Origin: Poa pratensis
Lineage: Eukaryota > Streptophyta > Magnoliopsida > Poales > Poaceae
Length of the DNA stretch: 64,000 bases
Assembly: GCA_947311845.1 (NCBI GenBank)
Contig: CAMZMU010000041.1
Span: 136,552,542-136,616,541 of the forward strand
Direction: 5' to 3'
Positions 44,662 to 56,409 of this stretch are shown piece after piece (the first letter of the stretch is position 1; each line of letters starts with the position of its first letter). The position numbers were made by a program, and so were the translations under genes. Below the pieces are notes generated by a model, which did not search any database, had not been told where the DNA came from, and worked only from the letters and a program-made list of their open reading frames with translations.

Positions 44662-45504
44662 TTTTTTTTTTTGAGCCCAAAACCAACGTGTTCATCCTAG
44701 TACAAGAACAAACACATTACAACCACACACCACACACCCACGCACTCTACGCCAACAACGACCCCAAACCAGCCACCGCCGGCCACAGACACCGGAGTCG
44801 GAGAAGAAGAAGGAAGACCGCCTTCCATCTTGCAAGGAAGACAACGTCGAAAGGTTTGAAACGCCACTTGAGTCGCTCGTCGACGAGCGACGAGAACTTG
44901 ATCGATGAACGCACCTGGCAAACCTTCTCCTCGCCCAGATCCAGCTCTAGAAGACCAGCAGAAGACCGTCGACGCCTTCGTCGCCGTACAGCACGAACCT
45001 CCACACCGCCAAGCCACCTCCAGACAGCACCCCCCTCGCCGCCAAGGCCGGCCAGAGAACCACCAGAAGAGACCTGCAAACAAAACGAAAACATCTCCCC
45101 ACCACCACCTCCTCCCCTCGCTACCACGGCCGGCCGAAGGAAGGGTGAAGAAGGAGCGACCGGACAAACCACCTACGCCGAAGCGTAGGTACAAGAACTC
45201 CACGACCTCCACAGTGAGAACCTCGCCGGACCGGAGAAGGGAGGGGGAGACCTTATTAACCACCATCGCCGTCACCGCCTCCAGCTCAAAGACGCCGATG
45301 AAGTGGACGAAAACTAGAAAAACTAGTACTAAACTACTCGCCAAGACGAGATCTACAACTTCCCTCCGCCTCACGACGCCGCGCCGGCGCCGGAGACGGA
45401 GGGAAGCGGCAGATCCGCCGGCGAAACTCGGTCGCCTTGCTTTCTCCTCTCTCAGATACTGTAGCAGGCACTTATCCCTTCGGCCGAACTCTCCCAGCTC
45501 TAGT
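44662..45504 (-). mobile_element. GC-rich retroposon with 14-bp target duplication
   Basis: A T11 tract at 44662 (tail on the minus strand) and a perfect 14-bp duplication ATCACTCGATCAGG (44648-44661 and 45505-45518) prove LINE-type insertion of an 843-bp sequence. A 270-codon minus-strand frame (45509-44697) spans almost all of it, but it is low-complexity and without a domain. It is probably a 5'-truncated or non-autonomous retroposon, or a processed copy of an unknown transcript. Confidence 0.85.
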
Positions 45505-46547
45505 ATCACTCGATCAGGTATGCAGCAAGGCAGGAGAGAGTGAGCTGGCGAGCCAGTGGCAGCGTATACTGCTGGACTGATAAGAAGTATACTGTACTAG
45601 TTTTGGCCCAATCAAAACGTCTGCCATATGCGGGAGATGTGCAAACGCCTAGTTTTGCTCGTATGGTCCTGTTAGCCATATGTTGTTCTTTTTTAACCTG
45701 GATTTTGTACTTTATATCAAGTGCACTTACCAAAAAAGATCATTGATATACTAAATAATTATTTATTTAATTATTAAAGTTAATCAGGCGACCCATCGGG
45801 CGACCTATGGGCATAACCTTATGCCCATTCCCTACCCACGACTAATTGGGTTGCCCATGGGCGCGACCCATGGGCGAAGTAGGCGACCCATACCCTACCC
45901 ATTAGGGTCGGGTGCCCATGGGCGCTTCAACCCATGGGCAGAATTGCCGGCCTGACACGCAACTATGTACTCTGTTGATTTCTATTCACATGATTGTTGT
46001 CACTTGGTTGACGAACTGGACATATATATTGATGTGATGAAGAAAAGTCATGAATTCATAGCTTGTGATAGTATGAGTGGTCTTGCTCTGAAGTTGGTTC
46101 AAAAGAGACAACATTTGACATTTCCATTGGTCTATCGCCTTATTACACTTGCGTTGACATTATATGTGGCAAGAACATTAGTTGAGAGAGTTTTCTCGGC
46201 CATGAATATTATAAAGTCAGATCTTCGAAACAGGATAGGGGATGCTTGGCTCAATGATTTGATGATTTGCTATGTTAAGAAAGAGATATTTGCAAAAATT
46301 GATGACAAGAAGATTATGCTACGTTTTCATTCCTATAGTGACCGTAGAGGTCATCTTCCTTGATAGTTTCGTCTTGCCAACATGGATTCAACTTAATGGT
46401 ATGATACTATCTTATCAAAATCTAGCACTATTTTGTATGTAGTTTTCTTGTTCTTTGTAGTCAGTTTGTAGTTGTGCTTGATGAAATATGAAACTGAATC
46501 TGTTTGGAATTTTCTTGTGTTGAATAGACTTGCTTTTCTGCCAAATA

Positions 46548-47700
46548 CATTTTTTTCGAGAACCCGCAGATAGAGCTGCGTGTTTCTTTATTAAGCTTAC
46601 GAGAGAACAACACCGCCAAAGAATGGCTACAACGCCTTTCGACAACTCGCTAATCAAAAGATTAGCCACCACTCACAGAACGCCAACAACAAAAACTCGC
46701 CATGCACAACATGGGCATCAAGAACGCGTCTCAACCTACACCAGCCAACTCCGAAGAAACCACACAATCCAGACTAATCGCGCCGGCGAACACTCCACCC
46801 TTGAATGACAGAGAGAGTCGGCAGGCGAGAGGCAGGGCTTGGCTAGTCTTGAGGAGGGGCCTACTTGGAGATGCCGGGAAGGCATACATAGCGCCCTAGA
46901 GGACCATGATCTGAGCAATAGCAGTCACCGCCACGGCACCAAAGAACACCGTGCAGCACGGCACTTGTCTCCAATGGGATGCTTTCAACAAAGAAGCGAC
47001 GCCGAGACGCCGCCATCGCCAATCCGGGACGCCGGATCATGGTTTTCATCCGGAGACAACACCTCGGGGATGAGGGGCAGCGTCGTTTCACAGCGACGCC
47101 TCCATGGAGGAACACGACGCCCGAAGGCGCCGTCGTCGCCGGCACAGCGCAAGTTGTGCAGGACTTTCGTCCGAGACTCCGCACGCCCAATCCACCACAC
47201 CCGTAGCTGCACAAGGCCCAGAAATGGCTGCCGGACACGCCGGGGAGCAGGCTTGCCGCCACCAAGCCACAACCCCGCCGCAGTGGATGTCCTTGCCGTC
47301 GTCGAGCAGCCCACACCGTGGCTAGGCCGTCGTAGCGCAGGAGATGGGTGTGGCCCGCGCAGCCCAGATCGGGCCCGCGCAACCCAGATCCGGGCCACGG
47401 CGCCGTCCGCCTCTGCGCCGGCACGCCGGCTGCTCCACCATGCGAGGTGACTCGGCGCCGAGAGAGGCCGCCGCCTTCCGTTGCTGGAGCTAGCGCCGCC
47501 GCCACTACGTCGCGCCTGAGGGAGGCGCTCACGTTCACCGCAGTTCTCCCCACGCCGCCGCTTCTGGGAGGAGCAGGGGCCGCCGCCACCGCGGTGAGGT
47601 CGGCAGCAGTGGCGGCGGGGAGGGAGCTCGGAGGTGGGGGGAGGGAGTGGCGGCGGGCGAGGTTCCCTCGTGTCGCCAGTGAGGGGCGACGCAAGGGACG
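46548..47700 (-). mobile_element. GC-rich poly(T)-headed retroposon in hAT 3' region
   Basis: T7 at 46548 is followed by CGAGAACCCGCAGATAGAGC and CGTGTTTCTTTATTAAG, then about 1.1 kb of GC-rich sequence with long but domain-free open frames on both strands. It lies between the hAT transposase stop and the hAT right end. No target duplication was found. The right border is estimated from the drop in GC near 47700. Confidence 0.5.
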
Positions 47701-48191
47701 GGAGCGTGCCGGCTAACCACAAGATGGATATCGCGTGGGAGATGGAAAGGGAAAGATCTTATTTGTTCAACCCGGCTCAGTTCAATTCCTGGCTCCGCCA
47801 CTGCCCTCATTGGCACACACCTGTAATACGAAATTCAGATATAGTACTCATATATCACATTCAATTTCAGAAGTATAACCTGTTGAGGTGGTTCCATATA
47901 CACAGGTATGCACATACAACATCATTCGTATGCTGCGTATACATATTGCTAGCTACTAGCATTCAAAAATTAAAGAAAAAAAAGTTTAGCCACGGCACTG
48001 GGCAGTGGCTGCCCTTGAATAATGTGGAATGGCTGCCCTTGAACAATGTGGAATGAACGCCGCATCTCCATGGAGGAACCCCATCGAAATTCAGAGCATC
48101 AGCAAGGCTTGAAATTCCTATGCGCTCGACGCTGCTGTATCCTGTTCTTGTCCTGCTCAAACTTGCTCTGCTACATCGCCGATTCAGCACA

Positions 48192-48322
48192 ATTTTTTTT
48201 CCAGAACACCCAAAAGACTTGCGTGTCATTTTCATTAAGATTGGAATAGAAGTTATTTACAGAGGTGATTACAACTCAGACGCAACCCGCCTACGCACCT
48301 ATGTGATTCCTCGCGTCGTGGT
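48192..48322 (-). mobile_element. Short 5'-truncated retroposon (131 bp)
   Basis: A T8 tract starts just after 48192, and the 12-bp duplication CGATTCAGCACA is perfect (48180-48191 and 48323-48334). The body (GCGTGTCATTTTCATTAAG) resembles the 3' end of the 46548 retroposon, so both were probably copied by the same LINE machinery. Confidence 0.8.
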
Positions 48323-48394
48323 CGATTCAGCACAGTAAACACAGGTTAGCTCCAGGCAGTTTCGGCAGCCACGGTTCAGCACAATATGGGCCAC

Positions 48395-48475
48395 AAACCT
48401 GACAAACAACAGGTTACAACCACCTTCTCGGCAAAGCTCACCAGAAAACTGACAAACAACAGGTTACAACCACCT
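48395..48475. repeat. Short direct repeat
   Basis: CTGACAAACAACAGGTTACA, followed by ACCACCT, occurs twice about 42 bp apart (near 48399 and 48441). Confidence 0.8.
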
Positions 48476-48499
48476 ATTCATCCGAGAGATTGAATCGAC

Positions 48500-49362
48500 C
48501 TGTATAGCCTATACTCTATAGTTTTGCTTCGCTCTTAACCTGCTCAATAAGATTACTAGAGGATTTAGCAGTAACACGGTCAACCAGCGAGGCGGGAGGC
48601 CTACCCAAATACGAATCACGGAAGCACGATCGACGGTGTTCCCAACGTATATCCATTATATGAAAGATGGTCACTTTAGCGATCGGGGAGCACCCCATGC
48701 ACTGGAGATAGCTACAGTAAGCACGACGTGTGGGCATTTTGCAAAAAAGAGACGCGAGTCCAGAATTTGCTCCGCTACCCCTAACTTTTGCACGCAGCAG
48801 GACCAATCTGCAATTCCGAAAAAACTCCAGGGACCCCACCAAAAAACATCAGCGAGACCCCCTCTCCTTCTCTCTCCCCCGAGCCTCCGGAAGTCACCGC
48901 CGGCCGCCGCGCTCGCTGCCGCCGCTCCGGCCTTCCTCGCTCAAATCGCCGCCCACGACGAGGTGCGCCGTCGCGTCCTCTCTCTGCTCGCCGAAGATCG
49001 CTCGCCGAGACGCCGCTGTGCCGCCGGAATCGTCCGCGCCGCGCCCCCCGTCCGCCGCCGCATTTCCACGACGCCGGCGACGCTCCGGCGATGCATAAGC
49101 GGCGGCGACGCCACCTGAGGGCAGCTCGCGACCACGCGCGTCCGACGCGACCCGCCGCGCGTCCCAGCTCGCGCTGGATCGACGCCGACGACGTCCACGC
49201 CGCCGCCGCGGAGCTCGGCCACCGTGGGCCTGGGATGGGTTCATGGGCTGCTGCTGGGCTGGGCCGCCTCCTGCACGGCTGCCTCGGGTTTTTCCCCCTT
49301 TTTTCCCAAATTTTTTGCATCTTTTCAAATCCACCTCCAAATAAATTCATACCAGTTTCCAA
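48500..49362. other. GC-rich stretch with overlapping open frames, no assignable gene
   Basis: 48790-49270 is very GC-rich, with long frames on both strands (Arg/Pro/Ala-rich translations). None contains a domain or splice-supported frame. It may be leader or exon sequence captured by the Helitron whose 3' end is at 51859, but I could not find that Helitron's 5' end. Confidence 0.35.
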
Positions 49363-51792
49363 AAAAAAAGTAAAAAAACATAGACATTTCAAATACTTTG
49401 TAACCTTTCCAAATTATTCCAAATTACAAACAAAATTGTGAAAACCAAAATAGCCATTTCAAATACATTGTAATCTTTTCCAACTTATTACGGATCTTAT
49501 AATCTATACAAAAAAAAACAATTTTACAACTTTGTTTTCAACTCAGATAAAAACCACAAATATAATATCAGCCATAACTTATTTGCCAACTAAAAATAAT
49601 TGAACAGAAAAACAAAACCTAAAATTGAACATGCTTTCAATAATTTAAAACACTTTATATAAATTTGTTTACGGTATTTAAACAATCTTCGAATACTACT
49701 AAATGTTGCAAAAGCAGTGACTTTAACTATGTCCATCAGAACAATATGCAAATTATATCAGAATAATCACAACTAAAATGCTAACTACTTACAACATACA
49801 ATCAAATTTCAAATTGGGATATTCCAAACTTTCAAATGTCTACCAAATATGACCCTCTTACAGCTGCAAAAAAAATTCGAATCTGAAAAACTTCCCAATT
49901 TGAACGAATTTGGAAATCTAAACAATTTTTACCCACAAGAATTCAGGCCAACTTTAATTTTTTTGTGAAAACCAAAATAATCATTCCACATACTTTGTAA
50001 CCTTTTCAACAAAATATATTTGCAATTCATATTTCAACAACCTTTTAAAAAAGATATTTCAAATTTATTAAACGGCCACGGCAATAAATACACACCGACA
50101 AAATATAAGAAATATTATCAGATTGCTAGGGAAAAAATATTAACTATTTTGGCAAAACAAACAAATATGTTCAAACAATTAAAAATTGACCAACTTTTAA
50201 ACATATAATTTTTTTGAATTCCAACAAATTTCGAACTACCAACTTCAAAAAATGAATATTTACGCATTTTAAATGTTATGCAAATCTAAGCAATTTATAA
50301 CCGTTAAAATAATTCAAATCTGGAAAACTTAGCAAACATATTTTTTTTGAAATATGCACAACTTTTGAACAAAGATTTTCCAATTTTACCGCTACGACAC
50401 CGCAAACAAATTTGAATATTCCAAAATTTCAGCCGCTTTTCAAATCTAACCATTTTACTAACGTGAAAAGAATTCAGCTCTAAATAACTTTTAATTTGGA
50501 CTAATTTTCGAAATCTAAACAACTTTCAAACATAAGCTCTCTTTGCATTCCAACAATTCTCAAATCTACACATTTTTTAAAAGTAAAAAATAACATAGAC
50601 ATTTCAAATACTTCGTAACCTTTCCAAATTATTCCAAATTACAAACAAAATTGTGAAAACCAAAATAGCCATTTCAAATACATTGTAATCTTTTCCAACT
50701 TATTACGGATCTTATAATCTATGCAAAAACACAATTTTAGAACTTTGTTTTCAACTCAGATAAAAACCACAAAAATAATATCAGCAATAACTTATTTGCC
50801 AACTAAAAATAATTGAACAGAAAAACAAAAACTAAAATTGAACATGCTTTCAATAATTTAAAACACATATAAATTTGTTTACGGTATTTAAACAATCTTC
50901 GAATACTACTAAATGTTGCAAAAGCAGTGACTTTAACTATGTCCATCAGAACAATATGCAAATTATATCAAAATAATCACAGCTAAAATGCTAACTACTT
51001 ACAACATACAATCAAATTTCAAATTGGGATATTCCAAACTTTCAAATGTCTACCAAATCTGACAATCTTACAGCTGCAAAAAAAATGTGAATCTGAAAAA
51101 CTTCCCAATTTGAACGAATTTAGAAATCTAAACAATTTTTACCCACAAGAATTCAGGCCAACTTTAAAAAAATTGTGAAAACCAAAATAATCATTCCACA
51201 TACTTTGTAACATTTTCAACAAAATATCTTTGCAATTCATATTTCAACAACCTTTTAAAAAAGATATTTCAAATTTATCAAACGGCCACGGCAATAAATA
51301 CCCACCGACAAAATATAAGAAATATTATCAGAATGATAGGGAATTTTTTTAAACTATTTTGGCAAAACAAACAAATAAATTCAAACAATTAAAAATTGAC
51401 CAACTTTTAAACATATAATTTTTTTGAATTCCAACAAATTTCGAACTACCAACTTCAAAAAATAAATATTTACGCATTTTAAATGTTATGCAAATCTAAG
51501 CAATTTATAACCGTTAAAATAATTCAAATCTGGAAAGCTTAGCCAACAGAATTTTTTTAAAATATGCACAACTTTTGAACATGGATTTTCCAATTTTACC
51601 GCTACGACACGACAAACAGATTTGAATATTCCAAAATTTCAGCCGCTTTTCAACTCTAACCATTTTACTAACGTGAAAAGAATTCATCTCTAAATAACTT
51701 TAAATTTGGACTAATTTTCGAAATCTAAACAACTTTCAAACATAAGCTCTCTTTGCATTCCAACAATTCTCAAATCTACACAATTTTTAAAT
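49363..51792. repeat. AT-rich tandem duplication, two units of about 1215 bp
   Basis: The block starting near CATAGACATTTCAAATACTT (49379) recurs at 50594, an offset of 1215 bp. The two copies are roughly 96-97 percent alike by eye, with small indels. No ORF of note lies within. The second copy runs to within 40 bp of the Helitron terminus. Confidence 0.92.
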
Positions 51793-51825
51793 GTAAACAT
51801 TTTCAAATTCCAATTTTATCACACA

Positions 51826-51859
51826 GGTGCGGCGTGACGCCGCACCAAATTACAACTAG
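51826..51859 (+). mobile_element. Helitron 3' terminus
   Basis: A hairpin with 9-bp perfect arms (GGTGCGGCG at 51826-51834, loop TGA, CGCCGCACC at 51838-51846) is followed after 9 bp by CTAG (51856-51859) and then T at 51860. Helitrons end in a hairpin plus CTRR and insert before T. The 5' end (TC...) was not located; the upstream AT-rich duplication and perhaps the GC-rich stretch at 48.8-49.3 kb are probably part of the element. Confidence 0.7.
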
Positions 51860-52008
51860 TCTCTATCTATGATAAAGAAAACCGTATCCATCTCGAGGTC
51901 GAAGAGCAGGAGGCGATCAATCGACTGCTTCCCTGTTCCCAACGTAGATACTCCTGCGAGGCCATCGAAGAAAGCGAGCTAGTCGCAAACAGAGAACGGA
52001 TCAAGGAG

Positions 52009-52794
52009 ATGGACCTAACACAGCTGCTACCTGAGGGCGTGCTCGCCGAAATGCTACACCGTGTTCCGCCGAGCAGCCTCGCCGCGTGCCGCCGCGTTTG
52101 CAAGGCCCTGCGGGGCATCATCGACGCCTGCGGCCTGCTACGCGTGGATCTCCTACCGCTTCAGGTCAGCGGCATCTTCATCAATTTCAACGACGTCCCT
52201 CTGCCGGAATTATTATCCCGTCCCTCAAGGGGTCCTACAATCTCCGGTAGGTTCGACTACCTGCCATCCTCCAGTGGATATCATGCCTCTCAGATCCAGG
52301 ATCACTGCAATGGTCTGCTCTTACTTCAAGATCATGTGGTTAATCCTGCTACCCGGCAATGGGACTCCCTGCCGCCGCGTCCATCGATGTCGTTTGACGA
52401 GATAGATCATAAGGACTTCAAGTATGAAGAGTACCTTGTGTATGATCCCGCAGTATCACCTCACTACGAGGTGGTTAGAATCGCACGTCTTGTTTATTAC
52501 AGAAGAGGGTGGCGAGATATTTACAACAACAACAACAACTGGAAGACAGAGCAGGATGCGTTCGATCAGTCCGTGACAGCAAAGGATTCTATTTCTGAAT
52601 GGCCACCATATGGATTTGCTCTACATGTTTTTTCCTCAAGGTCAGCCCGTTGGGAGGAGAGGACCTTTATTCTTTTTTTGAGGAAACGTAGCGAGCGCTA
52701 CTTTTCAAATATTAAGAGAACTGGCAGAGCCATAGTCTGGATTACAAAAATGAAAGGAAGGGGGTATAGAAATAGAGTAAAGAATCTATCTTAG
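52009..52794 (+). pseudogene. F-box gene truncated by a LINE; chimeric C-terminus
   Basis: From ATG 52009 (context AGGAGATGG) the protein begins with an F-box (LPEGVLAEMLHRVPPSSLAACRRVCKALRGI, residues 7-37), which would bind SKP1 in an SCF ubiquitin ligase. A grass-type F-box-associated region follows (HCNGLLLL, NPATRQWDSLPPRP, EYLVYDPAVSPHYEVVRI, HVFSSRSARWEERTF). Around residue 222 (52672) host coding stops. The remaining 39 codons come from the antisense 3' end of the inserted LINE. Grass members of this family are usually about 380-450 residues, so roughly half is missing. The N-terminal half has no lesions, so a short protein could still be made. Confidence 0.75.
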
Positions 52795-55700
52795 AAATTC
52801 TATCTATCTGAGAGTATATACACAAAGAGTTAGTCAGGTGGACGTGCGAGGGCAACAACTCCACCTAAACCGGCCATCCTCCAGGAAAAGATTTCATCCA
52901 TGATCTTGTCGGTGACCTGCTCAGCCGTCGATGCCTTGCTATCGAAAATCCTAGCGTTTCGTTCCTTCCATAACATCCACCAAGTTAGCATGATCAGAGA
53001 GTTAACCGCCTTACGAGAGGAGCTGGTCGTGCCTTGAAGAGAGTCTAGCCACCAGGTCGCCAAGTCGGGAACCGGCAGGGTAGGTACCGGGACGTTGAGC
53101 TGAAGCTTTGCTCTCACCCTGAGCCAGACTGCTTGGGAAAATGAGCAGGAAACAGCAAGATGGGTGGCCGTTTCCGGAGTTGTGTGACAAAGACTACAAA
53201 TTGGATTATGGGGCCATCCTCTTTTTGCCAAGTTATCCGTCGTCAAACATTTGCCATGCACCATTAGCCAAGCATGGAATTTGCATTTTCCGGGGATTTT
53301 TGTTTTCCAGATATCATCCACAATCGGGCTGTTGATTGTGCCTAAGAATTGGATGTGGTAAGCGGATGAGGCAGTGTACAGATCCGAAGTAGTCCACTTC
53401 CAAGTGATGGAATCCGGAATTCATGGCCGCAAGGTAATGGCTTGTACTTTATTCCAGAGCCAAGTATATTCAGTGAGAAATTGTATCTCAATTAGAGGTC
53501 TGCATAAACTGATCCAAAGACTTCCTGTGAGGGCTTCCTTGACCGAGATCTTGTGTCGCCTACTTTGTTTGTACATCGTCGGCAAGGCGTGATGAAGCAC
53601 AATTCCTTCGAGCCAATGACAGTTCCAGAACGAGGTTGAGTTGCCATCATGAAGATTGATGATTGTTGAAGCTTGAAAGATGCTGAGAACCATTGGGTCA
53701 CAGGGGATCGGCAGACCAGCCCAAGGCTTTGATTTGTCAGTCCATTGCAGCCATAACCATCTGACCTTCAGGGCTCTGCTTTGGTAGAGGAGGTTAGAGA
53801 TCCCCAGACCGCCGTAAATGGTGGGAGTGCAAACCATAGACCATCTGACAAGACATTTTCCTCCAGAAGTTTGATCAGTGGCAGACCATAGAAAAGCCCT
53901 TCTCATTCTATCAATTTCCTTGATTACCCACTTCGGGATGTCAATAGCAAGCAGCTGGAAAGTTGGTAATGCCAAGAGCACCACCTTGTCAAGGATCAAT
54001 CTGTCCGAGATAGGGATCCACCGCACTTTCCAGCCTGCCGTTTTCTTTCCAAAAGAGTCTAGCAAAGGTTGCAAGTCATTCTTCTTCATTCTTCTATCAG
54101 AGAGGGGCATGCCAAGGTATTTGCAGGGGAAAGAGGCAAGGGAGCATCCCGAAATTTGTTGCAGAGGTAACAGATCAATCTGGTCACAACAAATAGGGAT
54201 AATGGTGCTTTTCGTCAGGCTAGTTTGAAGTCCAGTGGCTTTTCCAAAGATGTGAAGGATCTGAACAGCAGCTGTCATTTCAAATTCAGTTGGTTTGATG
54301 AATATAACCGCATCATCAGCATATAGGGAAGATCTAAATTTGACCGGGACCGGATGAAAAGGAGAGAAAATGCCATCCGTATGAGCTTTATCCATAAGCT
54401 TCCCGAGACAATCCATGACAGTGACAAAGAGAATTGGGGAGAGGGGGTCCCCCTGCCTTAAACCTCTTCGGTGTTGAATCCAGTCCGTGAGCTCAAAGTT
54501 AACTTGAATTCTTGTGGCGCTGGTGGCAAGCAGACAGACAAGAATGCTGATCCAGCATTCACTAAAACCTCTATGCCTTAGCAACTAAATGAGGAAATCC
54601 CAGGATACTGAATCAAAAGCTTTAGAAATATCCAGTTTCATTAGAATGGCTGGGATTTTCTTCTGCTGAATAGCCTTGGCTAGACCTTGAACATAGACAA
54701 AATTATCATGAATAACCCTTCCTTTGATGAAGGCATTTTGGCAGGGGGAGATGAGTTCCTTCATAAAAGGTTGTAAACGCAAGGCCATTACTTTTGCAAT
54801 AATCTTAGAGAAGCTATGCAGTAGGCTTATGGGTCTGTAATCTTTAGGTGAAACCGCATCTGGCACTTTGGGCAGCAAGGAAAGATAGGCTGAGTTGAGC
54901 AGATGGAGTGCTTGCGAGTTAGCAGATTCCAATTTACGGACAGCAGCCATGAAGTCAGAACAGATGATGTCCCAACAATGCCTATAGAAGAGCCCTGTAA
55001 AACCATCAGGGCCAGGCGCCTTCTCTGGATGCATCTCGAGAATGGCTTTCTTAACTTCAGCACTTGAAATTGGCTCATCAAGCGGTGATAAGTCACAGGT
55101 TGTGAAGTTCAACTGGCTTAGATTTAAAGTGCAGTCTCGCTGATGGTAAGAGCCCAGCAATTCATTGAAATGATTCCAAACAATTTCCTCTTTTTCATGC
55201 TGCACTGTGGTGGGCCCATCCGGAGAGGCAAGAGTTTGGATGTAGTTCTTTCGTCGTCTTGCAGTAGCCTTCATGTGGAAAAATTTGCTGTTGCAGTCAC
55301 CCACAGTTAGCCAAAGGAAACGAGACCTCTGTCTCCAATAACTTCTTTCCACATATGCAAGGCCAAGGCTCTGAATTTTCAGGAACTTGTGAAACTGATG
55401 TTCAGCTGCAGTGAGTTGACGACTGTCCCTAGCAACATCCAGCTAAAAGATTAATTCATTTACAATCGCCGTGCGCATCTTCATGTTATTCATTTTGGCT
55501 GAGCTCCACTTTTGAAGAGCCTTGGCAGTCCCATTGAGCTTCAAGTGCAGGTTTGTGAATGGGTTAGGAGAAAGAGGGAGTGTTCCCCAAGCAGCCTTGA
55601 CAGTGTCGAGAAACCCATCCATGCGCGGCCAGTAGGACTCAAATCTGAATCTTCTGCAAGGTTTAAATGAAGCATCACAAGCTAAAATGAGAGGACAGTG

Positions 55701-56409
55701 GTCAGAGGCTGAGGAGGAGGCTGCAGACAACATGGATGCAGGGAAGGCATCATTCCAAGCTTGGTTATACAACACCCTGTCAAGGCGAACAAGGGTAGCA
55801 TTTTGCTGCTCATTACTCCACGTGAAGCGACGCTCGTGTAGATACATATCATTCAGCTCTTGGTCATTGATAAAACCCCTAAATGCATTGAGGAGACCGC
55901 GGTGAATGCGGTTGTTATTCTTGTCCTCAGCTGCCGCAATTAGGTTGAAATCTCCAACTAGAACCAGTGGCATGGACACAAACAGAATGAGAGCTCTCAG
56001 TTCAGACAGAAAACGAATTTTATCATCAGTGAGCTGGGGACCATAGACATTGACTAAGAACCAGGAACATCCAGTCTTCCTGTTCATGCAAACACAAGCA
56101 ATGAATTGTGGAGTGCACTGAATATCAGAGACATCAATTTCAGATTCATTCCATGTCGTGATCAGACCTCCACTGGCACCGACAGATGGTGAGAAGGCGA
56201 AATTTGTGAAAGCAGGACCACAAGACTCAACAACAACCGACGGTGATACATTTTCCATCTTATACTCTTGAAAGCAAACTACAGAAACCGCGTGTTCGCG
56301 GAGAAGGTTACAGACAGCAGTTCTCCTAGCAGGGGAGTTCAGACCTCGGGGATCCCAAATAGCTAACTTGCACTGATCCATTAAACTGATGACAACTAAA
56401 GCAGGTGAT
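52673..56409 (-). mobile_element. L1-type LINE, 5'-incomplete, inserted in the F-box gene
   Basis: The 3' tail on the minus strand is the T7 at about 52674-52681. ORF2 covers 56381-52830. ORF1 is missing because an LTR retrotransposon begins at 56410, just upstream of ORF2. The target duplication cannot be checked since the left half of the LINE's own 5' side is outside or displaced. Confidence 0.8.
52830..56381 (-). pseudogene. LINE ORF2 in one frame with three nonsense codons
   Basis: One frame of 1184 codons from ATG 56381 to the stop at 52830. It holds an endonuclease (PRGLNSPARR; GDFNLIAA; SDHCPLIL), RT (KAPGPDGFTGLF; YRPISLLHSFSK; LRQGDPLSPILF; YADD at 54312-54323) and zf-RVT (CSLCHTTPETATHLAVSC). 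There is no RNase H. The only breaks are TAG at 55445-55443, TAG at 54587-54585 and TGA at 53423-53421; I found no frameshift. Loss is therefore by point mutation alone. Confidence 0.88.

Larger units (their letters stand above)
43901..45955. mobile_element. Non-autonomous hAT element inside the hAT transposase
   Basis: The ends TAAGCCTGGCAATC (43901) and, on the other strand, TCAGGCCGGCAATT (45955) are hAT-like. The 8-bp duplication CACGCAAC is perfect (43893-43900 and 45956-45963). It is rich in GACCCATGGGC-type words near both ends and has no transposase. Its first 65 bp or so are tandemly duplicated (43901 and 43967). A MITE and a retroposon are inserted in it. Confidence 0.85.
41933..46363 (+). 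pseudogene. hAT transposase (TTF-type/DUF4371 and dimerisation domains), broken
   Basis: Exon 1 41933-42064 (MDADEEAEWIIHAEED) ends at a GTTAAT donor. Exon 2 starts at 42135 after GTGTGCAG and leads into the TTF-type region (WRSFLDAWYTKYDWLEYS, KDAAYCS). DUF4371-type pieces follow: FSLLVDESLDVSVKEQ near 42950 and RGQEYDGASNMRGELHGL near 43240. FVHCFAHQL-type sequence follows at 43330-43430. The C-terminal dimerisation region (VYRLITLALTL ... VERVFSAMNIIKSDLRNRI) lies at 46130-46290, after the inserted second hAT. Frameshifts occur near 42270 and 42560, with stops near 42792 and 43710, plus a 72-bp tandem duplication. It cannot make transposase. Confidence 0.85.
41625..47803 (+). mobile_element. 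hAT element with degenerate transposase, deeply nested
   Basis: The ends CAGGGGCGTTGCCAG (41625) and, on the other strand, CAGTGGCGGAGCCAG (47803) match hAT-type termini. The 8-bp duplication CCCTCATT is perfect (41617-41624 and 47804-47811). Inside are transposase exons (41933-46363), a second hAT (43901-45955) and a GC-rich retroposon (46548 to about 47700). Without the inserts the element would be about 3 kb. Confidence 0.9.

Noticed and set aside
46861..47722. 277-codon and other long frames in the GC-rich retroposon
   Set aside because: Open on both strands, repetitive composition, no domain, no supporting splice or start context.
48500..49300. Possible host gene in the GC-rich stretch
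   Set aside because: No domain and no coherent splice structure; frames are long only because stops are rare at this GC content.
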